DNA of 64,000 bases from Aquabacterium humicola (GCF_030167915.1 NZ_JARGNB010000001.1:2108001-2172000), one strand, 5' to 3'. Counted from the stretch's first letter, positions 50,087 through 59,180 are shown. Numbers and translations are program-made. Notes: generated from the sequence alone by a model not told the origin.

Positions 50087-50189
50087 GGTCAGCGTGCTGA
50101 TTCGCTACGCCGGTTGTTGAACACGGGGCGCATGGTGGCGGCTGGGCCGCGCCGGTGCAATGGCGGGACACGCGGTTGCAGCCAATGAA

Positions 50190-51518
50190 TCAAGCGGTAC
50201 CGTCCGGCGATACCTTTGATACCGGACGGGCCAGGTGCGCGCGGGTGTCGAAGACCGCGGGCGACAGCCCCGAGCCCGCCGCGCGGCCCGCCCCGCCCAC
50301 GCGCAGGCAGCGCTTCAGCGCGAAGTCGAACAGCAGCGGGTTGCGCGCGCGCAGTGCGTTCAGCGGCGGCAGCAGCGCCGGATCGAGCAGCTGCGCGCGC
50401 ACCAGCGCGGTGAGCGAGTACAGCGGGCCGATGCCCGGCAGCGGGTAGTCCGAGCCGTGCAGCAGGCGCCCGTGCCAGTCGCTGCGCTCGAGCACCGCGC
50501 GCCACACCGAGGCGCTGCGGTTGCGCTGGAACATCGCCGAGACGTCGCCGAGCAGCCGGCCGCGCCACGCCGGCTCGTCCATCAGGCGCGCGAAGAGCTC
50601 GAAAGCCGGGCGCTCGCGCAGCCGCGGGGCGTCCAGGTCCCGCGCCTGGCCGAGCGACGCGCAGTGCGCGGCGATCACGCGCACGCCGCGCTCCAGCGGC
50701 GCGCGCAGGTGCAGCGGGTTGCCGAGCTCGTCGCGGCCGGCGCCGGGCACCGCGTGCTCCTCGCCGCAGTGCACGATCAGCGGCAGGTCGGCGGCGGCGA
50801 GGCGCTCGCAGAAGGCCAGCGAGCGCGGATCGCGCAGGTCGATGTTCATCGCGCTCGGCAGCCACTTGATCGCCAGCGCGCCACCGGCGAGCGCCCGCTG
50901 CAGGCATTCGGCGGCGTCCTCGCGATAGGGGTGGATCGATGCGACCCAGGCGAAGCGGTCCGGCTCGGCGCCGGCGATCGACGCGGCATAGGCATCGGGC
51001 ACGTGGAAGGTGCTCCAGTCGGGCCGGATGCGGCCGCGATCGTCGTGCGCATCGTCGAAGGCATACAGCAGCCAGCGCGCGCCGGCGGGAAAGTCGCGCA
51101 CCAGCGCGCGCAACCGGTCGAGGTAGGCGCGGTCGATCGACGGTGCGGCCTCGTCGACGCCAGATGCGCCGAGGATCACGCGGCGCCGGACGTATTCGAC
51201 CGGGTGCCACCACTGCGTCAGGTGCTCGTGGATGCGGCAGCCGCTGCCGGCATCGCCGACGCCGAGCAGGTGGGCGTGCGCGTCCCACAGCGCGGCGGGG
51301 TCGAGGCCGTCGAAGCAACGCGCGAGCAGGTCGTCGACGGCGGCCGGGAGCGCGGGTTTCGGCGTCGGTGGTGGCGGCGGCGCCAGCGTCGGTGGCATGG
51401 CCCGCAGCGTCGGCGCAGCCGCGCTGTCGTCCGCGAGCAGGCTGCTGAAGAGGCCGGCGGCCGCGGCGGCACAGCAGCCCAGCACATGGCGCCGGTTCGG
51501 ATGAGGGTTCGTTCGCAT
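50190..51518 (-). CDS. Secreted amidohydrolase family 2 protein
   Basis: The 442-residue product has a twin-arginine-like leader (NRRHVLGCCAAAAAGLF) and a Pro-rich linker, followed by a TIM-barrel amidohydrolase domain. WDAHAHLLG near residue 80 gives the HxH metal ligands, LIVHCGEEH near 240 and VIAAHCASLG near 275 add histidines, and LHGSDYPLPG near 345 gives the late catalytic aspartate. A Tat-type leader fits a metal enzyme folded in the cytoplasm. The substrate is unknown. The last 40 bases of coding sequence contain an inverted repeat CCGTCCGG (50200-50207)/CCGGACGG (50222-50229) that could act as an overlapping terminator. Confidence 0.87.
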   Translation of the reverse strand: MRTNPHPNRRHVLGCCAAAAAGLFSSLLADDSAAAPTLRAMPPTLAPPPPPTPKPALPAAVDDLLARCFDGLDPAALWDAHAHLLGVGDAGSGCRIHEHLTQWWHPVEYVRRRVILGASGVDEAAPSIDRAYLDRLRALVRDFPAGARWLLYAFDDAHDDRGRIRPDWSTFHVPDAYAASIAGAEPDRFAWVASIHPYREDAAECLQRALAGGALAIKWLPSAMNIDLRDPRSLAFCERLAAADLPLIVHCGEEHAVPGAGRDELGNPLHLRAPLERGVRVIAAHCASLGQARDLDAPRLRERPAFELFARLMDEPAWRGRLLGDVSAMFQRNRSASVWRAVLERSDWHGRLLHGSDYPLPGIGPLYSLTALVRAQLLDPALLPPLNALRARNPLLFDFALKRCLRVGGAGRAAGSGLSPAVFDTRAHLARPVSKVSPDGTA

Positions 51519-51653
51519 CGGGGGGGCGGCCTGTCGGCAAGGGTGGGCAACGGGCCGCGATGCTGCGATGGCCGGCCTGCGCAGGCCAGCCTCTCGATGC
51601 CTGGATGACGCGCGTCGGCCCGGCGGTATCCGTTGGTGCTACCGTGCGCGACC

Positions 51654-52451
51654 ATGTCGACCACCCAAGCGCTGATCAACGTCCTCAAGGCCGAGCTGAA
51701 GACCGCCGGCATCACCTACGCGGCGCTGGCGCGCGAGCTGGACCTCGCCGAATCGAGCATCAAGCGTATGTTCGCCAAGGGCGACATGCCGCTGACGCGC
51801 ATCGACGACATCTGCCGCGTGCTGAAGACCGACTTCGCCGAGCTGTCGCGCCAGGTCGCCGCGTCGAAGACGCTGCGTCGCGAGCTGACGATGGAGCAGG
51901 AAGCGGCGGTCGTCGCCGATCCGAAGCTGCTGCTGTGCGCGATCTGCGTGCTGAGCCAGTGGACGATGGAGCAGATCGTCGCCACCTACACGGTCAGCGA
52001 GGCGGAGGCGATTGCCCGCTTCGCGCAGCTCGACCGCCTGGGCGTCATCGAGTTGCGGCCGATGAACCGCTACCGGCTGCAGCTGGACAAGACCTTCCGC
52101 TGGCGGCCGGACGGGCCGGTGATGCAGTACTTCCGCCAGAGGGTGGTCGGCGACTACTACAGCGGCGGCTTCGACGGCGAAGGCGAGCTGCTGATGCTGG
52201 TGCACGGCCAGATCGGCCGCAGCCTGGCGGCGCTGTTCAACGAGCGGCTGCAGCGCGTGGCGCAGGACTTCGCGCAGCAGCACCTCGCCGACCAGAAGCT
52301 GCCGCCGGACCAGAAGCGGCCCTACACGCTGATGATCGGCATGCGCTCGTGGCTGTTCGCCGCCTTCCGCGACCTGAAGCGCGAGCCGAACGAGCCGGCA
52401 CCGGCGGGTTTCGCGGTGCGCCAGTTCGTCGGCGGCCGGCGCAGTTCCTGA
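51654..52451 (+). CDS. XRE-type helix-turn-helix regulator with novel C-terminal domain
   Basis: The 265-residue protein has an N-terminal HTH near residues 8-62 (YAALARELDLAESSIKRMF, then LTRIDDICRVL). A larger C-terminal region of about 200 residues, which I cannot assign to a ligand-binding family, contains a second winged-helix-like segment (WTMEQIVATYTVSEAEAIA) near 105. Such two-part regulators are common in Burkholderiales. It lies divergent from the amidohydrolase gene and convergent with the CoA-transferase gene, so no target is evident. Confidence 0.82.
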   Translation: MSTTQALINVLKAELKTAGITYAALARELDLAESSIKRMFAKGDMPLTRIDDICRVLKTDFAELSRQVAASKTLRRELTMEQEAAVVADPKLLLCAICVLSQWTMEQIVATYTVSEAEAIARFAQLDRLGVIELRPMNRYRLQLDKTFRWRPDGPVMQYFRQRVVGDYYSGGFDGEGELLMLVHGQIGRSLAALFNERLQRVAQDFAQQHLADQKLPPDQKRPYTLMIGMRSWLFAAFRDLKREPNEPAPAGFAVRQFVGGRRSS

Positions 52452-52452
52452 C

Positions 52453-53652
52453 TCAGGGCTTCGGCGCCGGGCGCGTGATCGCGCCGAGCACCGCATCGGT
52501 GTGGGCGCCCAGCGCCGGCGCGAGGTGCCGGATCGCGCCCGGGGTCGCGCTGAGCTTCGGCACGATGCCGGGCACGTCGAGCGCCAGGCCCTCGGCAGTG
52601 ACGATGCGTTCGAGCATGCCGCGCGCGCGGTAGTGCGCATCGGCCGCGATGTCGGCCACCGTGTAGATGCGGCCGACCGGCACGCTGGCCGCCTGCAGGC
52701 GCTCGACGACCTCGGCCACCGGCCGCTGAACGGTCCATGCGGTGATGGCCGCGTCGAGCTCTTCGGCGCGTCCGGCACGCTGCGCGTTGTCGGCCAGCCC
52801 CGGATCGGCGGCCAGCTCGTCGCGGCCGATCGCCTGCATCAGCCGCTTGAAGATCGAATCGCCGTTGCCGCCGATCACCACCTGGCCGTCGGCACAGCGG
52901 TAGGCGTTCGACGGTGCGATGCCGGGCAGCGCCGAACCAGCCGGCTGACGAACGGTGCCGAACGCGCTGTACTCCGGCAGCAGGCTCTCCATGCAGTTGA
53001 AGACCGCTTCGAACAGCGCCACGTCGACCACCTGGCCGCGTCCTTTGGGCGCCAGCGCATCGACGCTCTTGCGCCGGGCCTCCAGCGCCAGCAGCACGCC
53101 GATCACCCCATGCAGCGCCGCCAGCGTATCGCCCAGGCTGACGCCGGCACGCACCGGCGGTCGCCCCGGCTCGCCCATCAGGTGGCGCAGGCCGCCCATC
53201 GCCTCGGCGACGACGGCGAAGCCCGGCAGGTCGCGGTAGGGCCCGGTCTGGCCGTAGCCGCTGATGCGCAGCATGACCAGGCCCGGGTTGTCGGCCGAGA
53301 GCACGTCGTAGCCCAGGCCCCACTTCTCCATCGTGCCGGGCTTGAAGTTCTCGATCAGCACGTCGGCCTCGGCGGCCAGGCGGCGCACGTCGGCGCGGCC
53401 CTCGTCGGTGCGCAGGTCGAGCACGACACTGCGCTTGTTGCGGCTCTGCACCTGCCACCAGACGCTGGTGCCCTGGTGCAGCAGGCGCCACTTGCGCAGG
53501 GGGTCGCCGTCGCCCGGGGGCTCGATCTTGATGACGTCGGCGCCGAAGTCGCCGAGCGTCTTGCCGGCGAAGGGGCCGGCGATCAGCTGGCCGAGCTCGA
53601 GCACCTTCAGGCCGGCCAGGGGGCCGGCGGGCGGCAGATTGGCGTCGTTCAT
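52453..53652 (-). CDS. CaiB/BaiF family (class III) CoA transferase
   Basis: The 399-residue protein has LAGLKVLELGQLIAGPFAGK at the N-terminus, GADVIKIEPPGDGDPLR, SRNKRSVVLDLR and LIENFKPGTMEKWGLGYD. The catalytic aspartate lies in SLGDTLAALHG near residue 170. Class III transferases move CoA between carboxylic acids such as succinate, formate, carnitine or aromatic acids; the substrate is not readable. The stop is adjacent to that of the convergent regulator gene. The ATG at 53652 gives the family length. Confidence 0.92.
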   Translation of the reverse strand: MNDANLPPAGPLAGLKVLELGQLIAGPFAGKTLGDFGADVIKIEPPGDGDPLRKWRLLHQGTSVWWQVQSRNKRSVVLDLRTDEGRADVRRLAAEADVLIENFKPGTMEKWGLGYDVLSADNPGLVMLRISGYGQTGPYRDLPGFAVVAEAMGGLRHLMGEPGRPPVRAGVSLGDTLAALHGVIGVLLALEARRKSVDALAPKGRGQVVDVALFEAVFNCMESLLPEYSAFGTVRQPAGSALPGIAPSNAYRCADGQVVIGGNGDSIFKRLMQAIGRDELAADPGLADNAQRAGRAEELDAAITAWTVQRPVAEVVERLQAASVPVGRIYTVADIAADAHYRARGMLERIVTAEGLALDVPGIVPKLSATPGAIRHLAPALGAHTDAVLGAITRPAPKP

Positions 53653-53713
53653 GGCGCGCGCACTGTAGCGCCGCACCCGGCGCGCAGCGCGGCCGGCACG
53701 GCCGGCCGCCGCG

Positions 53714-54307
53714 TCAGCCGGCGACCTTGGCCTTCGCCATGCGCGCCATGAACAGCTCGCGCAGGTTGACCTCCCGCGGGCCGGGCGCCAGCTCGATCAC
53801 CTGGCCGGCCGCCACGGTGCCGGGCGTGATCACCGCCAGGTAGCTGCCGCAGTAACCCGACTGCGCCATCAGCTTCGCGGCCTGGTTGAAGCCCATCGTC
53901 GCGTTGAACTTGAAGCACGGGAAGCGCGGCTCGCTGACGGCGAGCACGCAGTCGGGCAGGAGCAACCGGTCGCCGATCCACAGCCGGTCCTCGGCCAGGC
54001 CCTCGATCGTCAGGTTCTCGCCCATCGCGCCGGGTGCCAGCGCCTCGCCCGGCGCCGCGGCGCGGGCCTGCGCGCGCACCGTCTGCCAGAACGCATAGTG
54101 CGCCTGCGGGTAGGCGTAGACGGCTTTCGCCAGACCGCCGTGCACGCTGGGATCGGCCTGCTCGTCCCCTTCCAGCCCCAGCGCCCGCACCGCCACCGGG
54201 CCGTCGACGGCGCACTTGCGGATGCCGGTCAGCACCGCCTGGCCGTTGATCAGCATCGGGGTGGCCAGCGCGCGATTGACGCTGAGCAAGCGCAGGGCAT
54301 TCGTCAT
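53714..54307 (-). CDS. MOSC domain protein (YiiM-like)
   Basis: The 197-residue protein has a MOSC domain with DPSVHGGLAKAVYAYP near residue 55, MGENLTIEGL near 100, and the conserved sulphur ligand in FPCFKFN near 143. YiiM-type MOSC proteins are molybdenum-cofactor enzymes that reduce N-hydroxylated compounds; the Cys and HGG motifs are all kept. The 338-base gap upstream leads to pckG on the other strand. Confidence 0.9.
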   Translation of the reverse strand: MTNALRLLSVNRALATPMLINGQAVLTGIRKCAVDGPVAVRALGLEGDEQADPSVHGGLAKAVYAYPQAHYAFWQTVRAQARAAAPGEALAPGAMGENLTIEGLAEDRLWIGDRLLLPDCVLAVSEPRFPCFKFNATMGFNQAAKLMAQSGYCGSYLAVITPGTVAAGQVIELAPGPREVNLRELFMARMAKAKVAG

Positions 54308-54645
54308 GGCAAGGGTCGGCGAGCAGAGCGTGCATCGTAGCGGCCGCCGGAGGCCGGTTTCCGTGCATCAAGTCATGCGGAACTCGCATGACCCCCCGGG
54401 GCCCGGTGATTACCACCCCATTACACTGGTCCGACAATGCGTTTCCCTCTGGCACGGAGACCCCACCCCCAGGGATGCGCCGTAACCCGCTGAAACCTCA
54501 CGACGGTTCCGCGGCACCCCTCTTGCCCTCCCGATCCCACCCATTTCTTCGGGCCCGCTCTCCGAGCGGCATTGGTCCAGCCCCTTCCACTCACCGGCGA
54601 GGCTGCACCAATCCCGTTTCCTGACATCCGATGATTGGACCTTCG
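54308..54645. other. Divergent intergenic region between MOSC gene and pckG, with an 8-bp dyad
   Basis: No gene is supported in this gap. GTCATGCG (54372-54379) and CGCATGAC (54385-54392) form a perfect inverted repeat around 5 bases, a good candidate operator for a dimeric regulator. ATTGGT (54571-54576) and ACCAAT (54607-54612) form a more distant pair. I could not fix -35/-10 boxes for pckG with confidence. Confidence 0.5.
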
Positions 54646-56511
54646 ATGAACAAGCCCGTGATGGAAGGCCTGCGCCTGAACGTGCCGGCCTACGTGAAAC
54701 ACGCCCGCCTGGTGTCCTGGGTGGCCGAGATTGCCGCGCTGACCGAAGCCGCGGACGTCTACTGGTGCGATGGGTCCGAGGTCGAGTACGACCGGCTCTG
54801 CCAGCGCCTCGTCGACGCCGGCACCTTCCGACGCCTGAACGCCGAGCTGCGCCCGAACAGCTACCTGGCGCTGAGCGACCCGAGCGACGTCGCGCGCGTC
54901 GAGGACCGCACCTTCATCTGCAGCGAGTACGAAGAGGACGCCGGCCCGACCAACAACTGGGTCGCGCCCGACGAGATGCGCGACAAGCTGCAGACCGGCG
55001 CCGATGCGCTGTTCCGCGGCTGCATGCGCGGCCGCACGATGTACGTGGTGCCGTTCTCGATGGGCCCGATCGGCTCGCCCATCGCGCACATCGGCGTCGA
55101 GCTGTCCGACAGCCCGTACGTCGCGGTGAACATGCGCATCATGACCCGCATGGGCCGCGCGGTGTTCGACGTGCTCGGCGAGGACGGCGACTTCGTGCCC
55201 TGCGTGCACACCGTCGGCGCGCCGCTGGTGCCGGGCCAGCGCGATGTCGCGTGGCCGTGCAACCAGACCAAGTACATCGTGCACTACCCCGAGACGCGCG
55301 AGATCTGGAGCTACGGCTCGGGCTACGGCGGCAACGCGCTGCTGGGCAAGAAGTGCTTCGCGCTGCGCATCGCCTCCACCATGGGCCGCGACCAGGGCTG
55401 GCTGGCCGAGCACATGCTGATCCTCGGCGTCACCTCCCCCGAAGGGCGCAAGTACCACGTCGCCGCCGCCTTCCCGAGCGCCTGCGGCAAGACCAATTTC
55501 GCGATGCTGGTGCCGCCGGCCGGCTTCGAGGGCTGGAAGGTCACGACGATCGGCGACGACATCGCGTGGATCAAGCCCGATGCGAACGGCCAGCTGCGCG
55601 CGATCAACCCCGAAGCCGGCTACTTCGGCGTCGCTCCGGGCACCAACCGCAAGACGAATCCGAACTGCATGGATTCGCTGCAGCGCGACGTGATCTTCAC
55701 CAACGTCGCGCTGACCGACGACGGCGACGTCTGGTGGGAAGGCATGACGGACGAGCCGCCGGCGCACCTGATCGACTGGCAGGGCAAGGACTGGACACCG
55801 GCGATCGCCAAGGAAACCGGCGCCAAGGCCGCGCACCCGAACGCCCGTTTCACCGTCGCCGCGACGAACAACCCGGTGCTCGACCCGCAATGGGACTCGC
55901 CGGCCGGCGTGGCGATCGACGCCTTCATCTTCGGCGGCCGCCGCTCGACGACCGTGCCGCTGGTGACCGAGGCCCGCAGCTGGGCCGAAGGCGTCTACAT
56001 GGCCGCAACGATGGGCTCCGAGACCACCGCCGCCGCCGCCGGCGCGCAAGGCGTGGTGCGCCGCGACCCGTTCGCGATGCTGCCCTTCATCGGCTACCAC
56101 ATGGGCGCCTACTTCGGCCACTGGCTGCAGGTCGGCGCGACGCTGCAGGCGCAGGGCGCGCAGCTGCCGAAGATCTTCTGCGTCAACTGGTTCCGCAAGG
56201 GCGAGGACGGCAAGTTCGTCTGGCCGGGCTACGGCGAGAACATGCGCGTGCTGAAGTGGATGCTCGAACGCGTCGACGGCGATGCGGGTGGCACCGAGAG
56301 CCTGTTCGGCCTCAGCCCGCGCCACGAGGACCTGAACTGGACCGGCCTCGACTTCACGCGGGCGCAGTACCAAACGGTGATCACCGTCGAGCACGCCGCG
56401 TGGAAGCACGAGCTCACGCTGCACGGCGAGCTGTTCGCGCAGCTGTCCGGCCGCCTGCCCGACGAGCTCCTGGAGATCAAGGCGGTGCTGGAGCGCCGGC
56501 TCGACCGCTGA
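54646..56511 (+). CDS. pckG: Phosphoenolpyruvate carboxykinase (GTP)
   Basis: The 621-residue enzyme converts oxaloacetate to PEP with GTP, the first committed step of gluconeogenesis. The GTP-type P-loop [13 protein letters not shown] lies near 275-287, and [32 protein letters not shown] and DDIAWIKPD are family landmarks. [10 protein letters not shown]-like [18 protein letters not shown] sits near 510. ATP-type PEPCK lacks this arrangement. Two ATGs are possible: 54646, with GGA 8 bases upstream, and 54631; the shorter was chosen. A strong terminator follows. Confidence 0.95.
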   Translation: MNKPVMEGLRLNVPAYVKHARLVSWVAEIAALTEAADVYWCDGSEVEYDRLCQRLVDAGTFRRLNAELRPNSYLALSDPSDVARVEDRTFICSEYEEDAGPTNNWVAPDEMRDKLQTGADALFRGCMRGRTMYVVPFSMGPIGSPIAHIGVELSDSPYVAVNMRIMTRMGRAVFDVLGEDGDFVPCVHTVGAPLVPGQRDVAWPCNQTKYIVHYPETREIWSYGSGYGGNALLGKKCFALRIASTMGRDQGWLAEHMLILGVTSPEGRKYHVAAAFPSACGKTNFAMLVPPAGFEGWKVTTIGDDIAWIKPDANGQLRAINPEAGYFGVAPGTNRKTNPNCMDSLQRDVIFTNVALTDDGDVWWEGMTDEPPAHLIDWQGKDWTPAIAKETGAKAAHPNARFTVAATNNPVLDPQWDSPAGVAIDAFIFGGRRSTTVPLVTEARSWAEGVYMAATMGSETTAAAAGAQGVVRRDPFAMLPFIGYHMGAYFGHWLQVGATLQAQGAQLPKIFCVNWFRKGEDGKFVWPGYGENMRVLKWMLERVDGDAGGTESLFGLSPRHEDLNWTGLDFTRAQYQTVITVEHAAWKHELTLHGELFAQLSGRLPDELLEIKAVLERRLDR

Positions 56512-56539
56512 TCGTCCAGCCTGACCGCTAGACTGCCCC

Positions 56540-56566
56540 GGGGCGGCCGATCGATTCGGCCGCCCC
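56540..56566 (+). terminator. Terminator hairpin after pckG
   Basis: GGGGCGGCCGA (56540-56550) and TCGGCCGCCCC (56556-56566) form a perfect 11-bp stem with a 5-base loop, followed by GTCTTT. It lies 28 bases past the pckG stop, and only 10 bases separate it from the start of the next gene, which affects how that gene can be expressed. Confidence 0.8.
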
Positions 56567-56576
56567 GTCTTTCATC

Positions 56577-57362
56577 ATGCGGCTGCAACTTCTTTCCGAC
56601 CTGCACCTCGAGACCGAGGCCTTCGACCCGGAGCCGGTCCCCGGCGCCGAGCTGCTGGTGCTGGCCGGAGACATCGACGCGACCTGGGACGCGTTCGATC
56701 GTTTCAAGGGCTGGCCGGTGCCGGTGATCGCGGTGGCCGGCAACCACGAGTTCGACGGCCGCGAGTTCGACGACGCCTGGCCGGCCCTGCGCCAGCGCTG
56801 CGACGGCTGCGGCATCCGGCTGCTCGAACGCGAGACCCTGTTGCTGACCGATTCCGGCGGCCAGCGCGTGCGCTTCGTCGGCACCATCCGCTGGTCCGAT
56901 TTCGACCTCTTTGGCGAGGCCCGGCGCCCGCAGGCGATGCGCGCCGCCGGGTACTTCCTGCGCCTGATGGGCTCGACGATCGGCGGCGAGGTGCTCGATG
57001 CCGACCGGCTGCGTGCGGAGTCGCTCGATTGCCGCGCCTGGTTGGCGGCGACCCTGAACGCCCCGCCCGATGGCTCCTACGACGCCACAGTGGTGATCAC
57101 TCACTTTGGCCCGAGCTTGCGCAGTGGTGACCCGCGCTTCGGCAGCCAGCCCGGTACGGCGAGCTTCTGCAACGCCGACGATCCGCTGATCCCGCTGGCC
57201 GACCTGTGGCTGCACGGCCACCTGCACTGCCGGCACGATTACCTCGTCGAGCGCCCGGGCCGCGCGCCCTCGCGGGTGGTCTGCCAGGCCGTCGGCCTCC
57301 AGCGCAAGGGCGAGGATCGAGGCTACGACGCGACCAAGCTGATCGAGCTGGTGCCACACTGA
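56577..57362 (+). CDS. Metallophosphoesterase
   Basis: The 261-residue protein has the calcineurin-like metal motifs in order: SDLHLE (DxH) near residue 7, LAGDID near 30, AGNHEF near 53, ITHFGP near 169 and HGHLH near 212. It should hydrolyse phosphodiester or phosphomonoester bonds in the cytoplasm; the substrate is unknown. The assigned ATG lies 10 bases after the pckG terminator and has no visible ribosome site, so translation may be leaderless or start from read-through. No better in-frame start precedes the first metal motif. Confidence 0.88.
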   Translation: MRLQLLSDLHLETEAFDPEPVPGAELLVLAGDIDATWDAFDRFKGWPVPVIAVAGNHEFDGREFDDAWPALRQRCDGCGIRLLERETLLLTDSGGQRVRFVGTIRWSDFDLFGEARRPQAMRAAGYFLRLMGSTIGGEVLDADRLRAESLDCRAWLAATLNAPPDGSYDATVVITHFGPSLRSGDPRFGSQPGTASFCNADDPLIPLADLWLHGHLHCRHDYLVERPGRAPSRVVCQAVGLQRKGEDRGYDATKLIELVPH

Positions 57363-57391
57363 CGGCCTTCGCAGCCCCGGGGAGCCCCCGC

Positions 57392-57814
57392 ATGAAGATC
57401 CTCGTCGCCGTCGACGGCAGCCCGTTCACCCAGCGCATCCTGGCCTACATCGTCGAACACGGCGACTGGCTCGGCGCGAAGCATGCCTACACGGTGCTGC
57501 ACGTGGCGCCGGCGGTGCCCTCCCGGGCCGCCGCGGCCCTGGACCGCCAGCTGCTCAAGGAGCACTACGCCGAGGAGGCGGAAAAGGTGTTCGCGCCGAT
57601 ACGCGGCTTCCTCGAGCAGCACCAGGTGCCGGCCGACTACCTCGGCAAGGTGGGACCGGCGGGCGACGTGATCGCCGACGTGGCCAACGAGGGTCGCTAC
57701 GACCTGCTGATGATGGGCTCGCACGGCCACGGCACGCTGGGCAAGCTGGTGCTGGGCTCGGTGTCGACGAAGGTGATGGCGCACTGTCAGACGCCGGTGC
57801 TGATCATTCGCTGA
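57392..57814 (+). CDS. Universal stress protein (UspA family)
   Basis: The 140-residue single-domain Usp starts with ILVAVDGSPFTQRIL and ends with the ATP-binding loop MGSHGHGTLGKLVLGSVS near residues 110-127 (G-2x-G-9x-G-S type), followed by CQTPVLIIR. Such proteins bind ATP and help survival in starvation or low oxygen. GGGGAG precedes the ATG at 57392 at a good distance. It is 29 bases after the phosphoesterase stop and may share its transcript. Confidence 0.92.
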   Translation: MKILVAVDGSPFTQRILAYIVEHGDWLGAKHAYTVLHVAPAVPSRAAAALDRQLLKEHYAEEAEKVFAPIRGFLEQHQVPADYLGKVGPAGDVIADVANEGRYDLLMMGSHGHGTLGKLVLGSVSTKVMAHCQTPVLIIR

Positions 57815-57870
57815 GCGGGCGGGCCCGCGCTCGCGGCCCAAGCCCGCCGGCCTGGAAGCCCGTCAGCGCG

Positions 57871-58083
57871 TCAGCGCGCGGTTCTCTGTCCGCCCCAGCG
57901 CTGCCACCAGGGCAGCGCCGGCTCGTGGGGCAAGCCGTCGGCGCCGTCCGCCGGCGACCCCGCCTGCCCGAGCACGTACTCGAGCCCGAAGGCGGTCCCC
58001 ATCTCGGCCGGGTCGGGCTGCGCACGCGCGCGCCGCGGGCGCATCAAGCGCTGCAGCAGCGAGGGGTTCAACGCATCCGGCAT
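57871..58083 (-). CDS. Small hypothetical protein (70 aa)
   Basis: The predicted product is basic at the start (LLQRLMRPRRARAQPDPAE), with a short helix GTAFGLEYVLG and a Trp-rich end PWWQRWGGQ. The ATG at 58083 has GGAG 6 bases upstream, better placed than for the ATG six codons earlier. Composition looks like protein rather than random GC sequence, but no family is recognised, so the call is moderate. Confidence 0.5.
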   Translation of the reverse strand: MPDALNPSLLQRLMRPRRARAQPDPAEMGTAFGLEYVLGQAGSPADGADGLPHEPALPWWQRWGGQRTAR

Positions 58084-58195
58084 GTCCGACTCCGACAACA
58101 TCCTGTTGCACGAGTGTGGTGTCGGTCATCGTCGCGCGGTGGGACGAAAAGGGGGGCGAGCGCGGTGCACTTCGTTGTCGCGCACCGATTCAGCC

Positions 58196-58226
58196 AAAAA
58201 ACAAAAGGGCTGGCAACTGCCAGCCC
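58196..58226 (-). terminator. Rho-independent terminator of the PEP-CTERM gene
   Basis: On the minus strand GGGCTGGC, loop AGTT and GCCAGCCC form a perfect 8-bp stem (58226-58207) followed by TTTTGTTTTTT (58206-58196). It starts 31 bases after the PEP-CTERM stop and is the only classical stem plus T-tract terminator I found in the window. Confidence 0.92.
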
Positions 58227-58256
58227 CTTGGGTTGCGCGCTTGTCGGCGCGGCGAA

Positions 58257-59066
58257 TCAGCGCTGCTTGCGGCGGCGCGTCGCCTGGCCGGCGACCAGCG
58301 CCAGGGCCACGAGGGCCAGCGAAGCGGGTTCCGGCACACCCTGATCCGGGCCGCAGTTGTACGTGCACTTGACACCCGAAACCGACAGCAGCTTCACGTA
58401 GTCGTTGTTGGTCGACCAGCTCTGCCCGCCGTAGGTGTTGTTGTAGGCGCTGATCAGCCACCACGACGACGCCTTGTCGTCGGGGTTGATCGCGGCGGTG
58501 TACCCGTTCGCATGCAGGTCGGAATAGCTGCCGACGAGTTCCCAGCCGCTGACGGTGTCGAGGTCGGCCGCCGCGCCGGTCAGAGTCGGGGCGGAGGCGC
58601 CGGTCCAGCGCATCACGGTGATGTCGGAATCGGAGTTGTACCAGCCGATGCCGACATCACTGAGGATCACGCTGCTGTCGAAGCTCAACAGCACCGCATC
58701 GGTGGTGTTGTTGTAGCTGTCCATCGAGTGGTTCGGCGAACCGGTGCCCAGGGTCTCGTACTGGTTCCTGACGCCGAAGCCGCTGCCGCTGTACATCGCG
58801 AGGTTGGCCGTGGTCCAGTTGGTGCCGCCACTCATGTTGTTGACGGTGCCGGCCGCGTTGCGCGTCGTGGACCACGCCGTCGCGGTGGCATTCACGCCGC
58901 TGGCGTCGCCGCCGCAGGCGTAGCTGTTCCCGTAATTGCCCGAATTGGCAGCGTTCTGGGTGCAGCCGCTGCTGAAGTTCCAGGTCGCCTGGGCCGAGGT
59001 GGCCAGACCGGCACCCAGCACGACCAGCGCTGCGCTGGCGAGCTTGCGGACAACGGTGAAGTTCAT
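58257..59066 (-). CDS. PEP-CTERM sorted surface/secreted protein
   Basis: The 269-residue protein has a signal peptide (ASAALVVLGAGLATSAQA) and an Asn/Ser/Thr/Gly-rich mature domain with four cysteines. Its C-terminal PEP-CTERM sorting signal has VPEPASLAL near residue 241, a short hydrophobic helix, and a basic end RRRKQR. It should be exported and processed by an exosortase that is not in the window. The ATG at 59066 has AAGGA 7 bases upstream. A sigma-54-type promoter lies about 60 bases before it, and a true terminator follows, so it is a single-gene unit next to prsT. Confidence 0.93.
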   Translation of the reverse strand: MNFTVVRKLASAALVVLGAGLATSAQATWNFSSGCTQNAANSGNYGNSYACGGDASGVNATATAWSTTRNAAGTVNNMSGGTNWTTANLAMYSGSGFGVRNQYETLGTGSPNHSMDSYNNTTDAVLLSFDSSVILSDVGIGWYNSDSDITVMRWTGASAPTLTGAAADLDTVSGWELVGSYSDLHANGYTAAINPDDKASSWWLISAYNNTYGGQSWSTNNDYVKLLSVSGVKCTYNCGPDQGVPEPASLALVALALVAGQATRRRKQR

Positions 59067-59126
59067 CGGTGATTCCTTATCAAGTCGTTCTTGCCGCCTG
59101 CTCCGCCGGCAATGATCGGTCACGGT

Positions 59127-59143
59127 TAGCAAACTTGGTGCCG
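59127..59143 (-). promoter_or_regulatory. Candidate sigma-54 promoter of the PEP-CTERM gene
   Basis: Reading the minus strand, CGGCAC (59143-59138), five bases, then TTGCTA (59132-59127) match the -24/-12 consensus TGGCAC-N5-TTGCW at all positions except the first. The start codon lies 60 bases downstream. PEP-CTERM genes in several bacteria are known to need RpoN and the PrsK/PrsR pair, which supports the call. Confidence 0.75.
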
Positions 59144-59148
59144 ATCAA

Positions 59149-59180
59149 AAACTGCTTTTCAGATCAATGACTTGCAGTTT
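59149..59180 (-). promoter_or_regulatory. Inverted repeat upstream of the sigma-54 promoter
   Basis: AAACTGC (59149-59155) and GCAGTTT (59174-59180) form a 7-bp inverted repeat around 18 bases, just upstream of the -24 box. It could be an activator or repressor site; it is closer to the promoter than a usual enhancer-binding protein site. No known consensus was matched. Confidence 0.4.

Noticed and set aside
54424-54450. -35/-10-like words before pckG
   Set aside because: TTACAC and ACAATG are present but separated by far too few bases for a sigma-70 promoter.
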